Origin: Nocardia takedensis NBRC 100417
GTDB taxonomy: Bacteria > Actinomycetota > Actinomycetes > Mycobacteriales > Mycobacteriaceae
Direction of reading: 5' to 3'
Length of the DNA: 64,000 nucleotides
Assembly (NCBI RefSeq): GCF_000308695.1
Contig: NZ_BAGG01000265.1
Span: 62,001 to 126,000 of the forward strand
Shown: piece by piece, positions 61,841-64,000 of the stretch
Layout of the letters: the number at the start of each line of letters is the position of its first letter
Numbering within the stretch: the stretch's first letter is position 1
Translations under genes and position numbers: made by a program
The notes under the pieces: model-generated
What the model saw: only the letters and a program-made list of their open reading frames with translations
Databases searched by the model: none
What the model was told of the DNA's origin: nothing

Positions 61841-63010
61841 ATGGCGAGACCCGCGATGTTCCAGCGCGCCACGGTGACCCGGATCGTCGAGGAGAGCGTG
61901 GACGCCCGCACTTTCGTGCTGCGTCCGCACGACGACCCCATCACCTACCAGGCCGGACAGTTCTGCACCTTCCGCATCGCGGTCGACGGTCGGACGCTCT
62001 ACCGGTCCTACTCGATGTCGAGTTCCCCCGAGCACGACACCGAACTCATGACCACGGTCAAACGCGTCCCCGGCGGCGCGGTGTCCAACTGGATGCACGA
62101 CAACCTCGCCGAAGGCGACGAAGTCGAACTCAGCCGCGCCGCGGGCCGCTTCTGCCTGCGCGAAGCCGACACTCCGCTGCTCGGCTTCAGCGGCGGCAGC
62201 GGAATCACCCCGATCCTGTCGCTGACCAAGACGACCCTGCACACCACCGCGCGACGCGTCCGACTGCTGTGCGCCGACCGCGACGCCGGTTCGGTCATGT
62301 TCGAGGAGGCGCTGACCGACCTCGCCCGCCGCTTCCCGGGCCGCCTCGAGGTGGTGCGTCACCTCGATTCCGCGAGCGGCTATCTGGACGAAGCCGCGAT
62401 CCGCGCCTTCACCGGTGCGGACGGCCACGGCGACGCCTACGTGTGCGGACCCGAGGCGTTCATGGACCTGGTGGAGAAGGCGCTGCCCGGACCAGGGGCG
62501 ATCTACAGCGAACGGTTCGGCGGGCCCGCGGTCGCGAGCACCCCGACAGCGGGCCGCACCGCATCCGCCGGCACCGCATCCGTCGACACCGTCGCGCCGC
62601 CCACAGTCGGCTCCGGCGCCACACCGGTTCCGACCGACCCCGCCACGGTTGCCATCACCGCGTCCGACGCCCCAACGGATCCCGCCGGCTCGGGGCAGGC
62701 CGCGCCCACCCGGACCGCCGCACCGGCGGTTCCCGAGGCGGGCACGGTCACCGTCATCCTCAACCGGAAGAAGCGGACGGTGCCGCGCAAGGACGGCGAG
62801 ACCCTGCTCGAGAGCGCGCGCCGGGCCGGTCTGACGCCGCCGTTCTCCTGCGAGGCGGGCAATTGCGCGACCTGCATGGCGAAGGTCACCGACGGCCACG
62901 CGACGTTGCGGGTCAACGAGGCGCTGTCCGACGACGAACTCGCGGACGGCTACGTGCTGACCTGCCAGGCGGTGCCGGACACCGAATCGATCACCGTGGA
63001 CTACGAGTGA
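61841..63010 (+). CDS. Oxygenase reductase with long Ala/Thr/Pro linker before the 2Fe-2S domain
   Basis: 389 residues; AAAGGAGG precedes ATG 61841. FAD motif YRSYSMSSSP, NAD motifs FSGGSGITPILS and VCGPEAFM, then a flexible linker of about 65 residues (roughly 230-297, rich in Ala, Thr and Pro), then the 2Fe-2S domain with FSCEAGNCATC and LTCQAVP. Same type as the reductase at 37881 but for the linker. It probably feeds the Rieske oxygenase(s) of the GAGAAT regulon, especially 22095, and shares its operator with the CoA-ligase operon. Confidence 0.93.
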   Translation: MARPAMFQRATVTRIVEESVDARTFVLRPHDDPITYQAGQFCTFRIAVDGRTLYRSYSMSSSPEHDTELMTTVKRVPGGAVSNWMHDNLAEGDEVELSRAAGRFCLREADTPLLGFSGGSGITPILSLTKTTLHTTARRVRLLCADRDAGSVMFEEALTDLARRFPGRLEVVRHLDSASGYLDEAAIRAFTGADGHGDAYVCGPEAFMDLVEKALPGPGAIYSERFGGPAVASTPTAGRTASAGTASVDTVAPPTVGSGATPVPTDPATVAITASDAPTDPAGSGQAAPTRTAAPAVPEAGTVTVILNRKKRTVPRKDGETLLESARRAGLTPPFSCEAGNCATCMAKVTDGHATLRVNEALSDDELADGYVLTCQAVPDTESITVDYE

Positions 63011-63031
63011 GAAGTGGCGCTTGCCATCAAT

Positions 63032-63046
63032 GAGAATGTCATTATC
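63032..63046. promoter_or_regulatory. Operator GAGAAT-GTC-ATTATC (one mismatch)
   Basis: Near-perfect palindrome with extended arms AATGAGAAT / ATTATCATT, 43 nt before ATG 63090 and 21 nt after the reductase stop, so the SDR gene has its own regulated promoter. Confidence 0.68.
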
Positions 63047-63089
63047 ATTCAAAGCGAACGATGATCTCGTCGACCGACCGGAGGCCGCC

Positions 63090-63944
63090 ATGCCCGAGCC
63101 GCAGCACGCACTGACCGACCGCACGCTGGTGATCTCCGGCGCCAGCCGCGGCATCGGCCTGGCCATCGCGGTCGCCGCGGGCGCGCAGGGGGCGAACGTG
63201 GTGCTGCTGGCCAAGACCGATCAACCGCATCCCCGCCTGCCCGGCACCGTGCACACCGCGGTGGCCGAGGTGGAAGCGGCGGGCGGTCGGGCGGCGGCGG
63301 TCGTCGGCGACGTGCGCGACGAGGACACCGTGCGTCGCGTGGTCGACACGGCCCTCGAGCGGTTCGGCGGCATCGACGTGTGCGTCAACAACGCGAGCGC
63401 CATCGCCACCGAACCCACCGAGCAACTCTCGGCCAAGAAGTTCGACCTGATGATGGACATCAACCTACGTGGCACGTTCCTGCTGACCAAGGCGTGTCTG
63501 CCGAGTCTGCGGGCCTCGGCGGCCGCGCGCGTGCTGACCGTCGCGCCGCCGGTGAACCTGAATCCGCGCTGGTTGGGCGAACATCCGTCCTACACGCTGT
63601 CCAAATACGGTATGACGCTGCTCTCGCAAGGGTGGGCCGCGGAATACGCCGACACCGCGAACATCGCCTTCACCTGTCTGTGGCCGCAGACCTTCATCGC
63701 CACCTCCGCGGTCGCCGCGCTGCCCGACGGCGACCGGCAACTGGCCTCGGCGCGCAGTCCGCGCATCATGGCCGACGCCGCGGTGGCCCTGCTGACCCAA
63801 GCGAGCGCGAAGGTCAGCGGCAAGTGCTACCTCGACGCCGAGGCGCTGACCGAATTCGCCGGGGTCACCGATTTCGCCGACTACGGCGGCGGCGCGGACC
63901 CCACCCTCGACCTGTTCCTGGATCGACCGAAGGACCCGAGATGA
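63090..63944 (+). CDS. SDR of the HSDL2 type
   Basis: 284 residues from ATG 63090 (CGGAGG at 63079-63084). SGASRGIGLAIAVAAGAQGA followed by LLAKTDQPHPRLPGTVHTA is characteristic of hydroxysteroid-dehydrogenase-like protein 2. NNASA and SYTLSKYGM are present, but the catalytic Ser region reads VLTVAPPVNL, so the Ser is not obvious, as in other HSDL2 members. Substrate unknown; lipid-type 3-hydroxyacyl or steroid-like compounds are the family expectation. Its stop overlaps the next start as ATGA. Confidence 0.9.
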   Translation: MPEPQHALTDRTLVISGASRGIGLAIAVAAGAQGANVVLLAKTDQPHPRLPGTVHTAVAEVEAAGGRAAAVVGDVRDEDTVRRVVDTALERFGGIDVCVNNASAIATEPTEQLSAKKFDLMMDINLRGTFLLTKACLPSLRASAAARVLTVAPPVNLNPRWLGEHPSYTLSKYGMTLLSQGWAAEYADTANIAFTCLWPQTFIATSAVAALPDGDRQLASARSPRIMADAAVALLTQASAKVSGKCYLDAEALTEFAGVTDFADYGGGADPTLDLFLDRPKDPR

Positions 63945-64000
63945 GCCCTGCACCCTTCACCGGTTTCGCCGCACCCGCGCGCGGGCCCGAGGTCCGCACC
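63941..64000 (+). CDS. Start of the next gene (partial, cut by window end)
   Basis: ATG 63941 overlaps the SDR stop as ATGA and the frame stays open to the end (MSPAPFTGFAAPARGPEVRT). Twenty residues are too few to name a family. Ribosome binding site: AAGGA at 63930-63934. Confidence 0.6.
   Translation, partial: MSPAPFTGFAAPARGPEVRT

Overview
The window is about 70% GC, has short intergenic gaps, many GTG/TTG starts and purine-rich ribosome binding sites. Together with an MTB12-like lipoprotein, a probable mycofactocin-type SDR, F420-type luciferase-family genes, split B12 mutase subunits and many acyl-CoA dehydrogenases, this points to a mycolic-acid actinobacterium (Nocardia/Rhodococcus-like). 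The assignment is by gene content and composition only.

Nearly the whole window is one catabolic island. Region by region: (1) 236-9969 (+) SMP-30-type lactonase, SDR, Rieske oxygenase, Baeyer-Villiger monooxygenase, SDR, thiamine-diphosphate lyase, aldehyde dehydrogenase. (2) 21711-9989 (-) a long operon: branched-chain-type ABC importer (binding lipoprotein, fused permease, two ATPases, one frameshifted), a small membrane protein, then acyl-CoA dehydrogenase, SDR, CoA-transferase, enoyl-CoA hydratase, thiolase, acyl-CoA dehydrogenase. (3) 22095-27261 (+) Rieske oxygenase, a small partner protein, an amidohydrolase-fold protein, a SnoaL-like protein and a pair of acyl-CoA dehydrogenases. (4) 27371-31685 MTB12-like lipoprotein, TetR regulator, MeaB GTPase, thiolase, SDR. 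(5) 38909-31687 (-) flavin/2Fe-2S reductase, SDR, two further Rieske/partner modules separated by a TfdA-type dioxygenase, and a second amidohydrolase; a divergent TetR lies at 39071. (6) 39.8-43.4 kb is a non-catabolic patch: small hypothetical and membrane proteins, a 5'-truncated gene and arfB. (7) 47535-43502 (-) split B12-dependent mutase, LLM oxidoreductase, CoA-transferase. (8) 47.6-64 kb: SDR and hydratase, alpha/beta hydrolase, P450 with ferredoxin, AhpD-like protein, two operons each with paired acyl-CoA dehydrogenases and a hydratase, a second TetR with thioesterase, AMP-dependent acyl-CoA ligase, a second reductase, an SDR and the start of another gene.

The unifying feature is a 15-bp palindrome, GAGAAT-N3-ATTCTC, perfect or near-perfect at ten sites in promoter regions from 21.9 to 63.0 kb, often between divergent operons. 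Two TetR proteins (28090 and 56040) with an almost identical DNA-binding domain each carry a perfect copy exactly 120 nt upstream of their start. The best reading is one regulon for uptake, CoA activation, oxygenation, ring cleavage and beta-oxidation of an unidentified (probably cyclic, alkyl-branched or terpenoid/steroid-like) compound. A second palindrome, TTGATCG-AA-CGATCAA, belongs to the third TetR and the 38909-31687 operon.

The most novel element is a repeated module: Rieske oxygenase alpha subunit, then a translationally coupled ~110-residue helical protein of no family I recognise, then in two of three cases an amidohydrolase-fold protein whose HxH metal motif is replaced by ExN.
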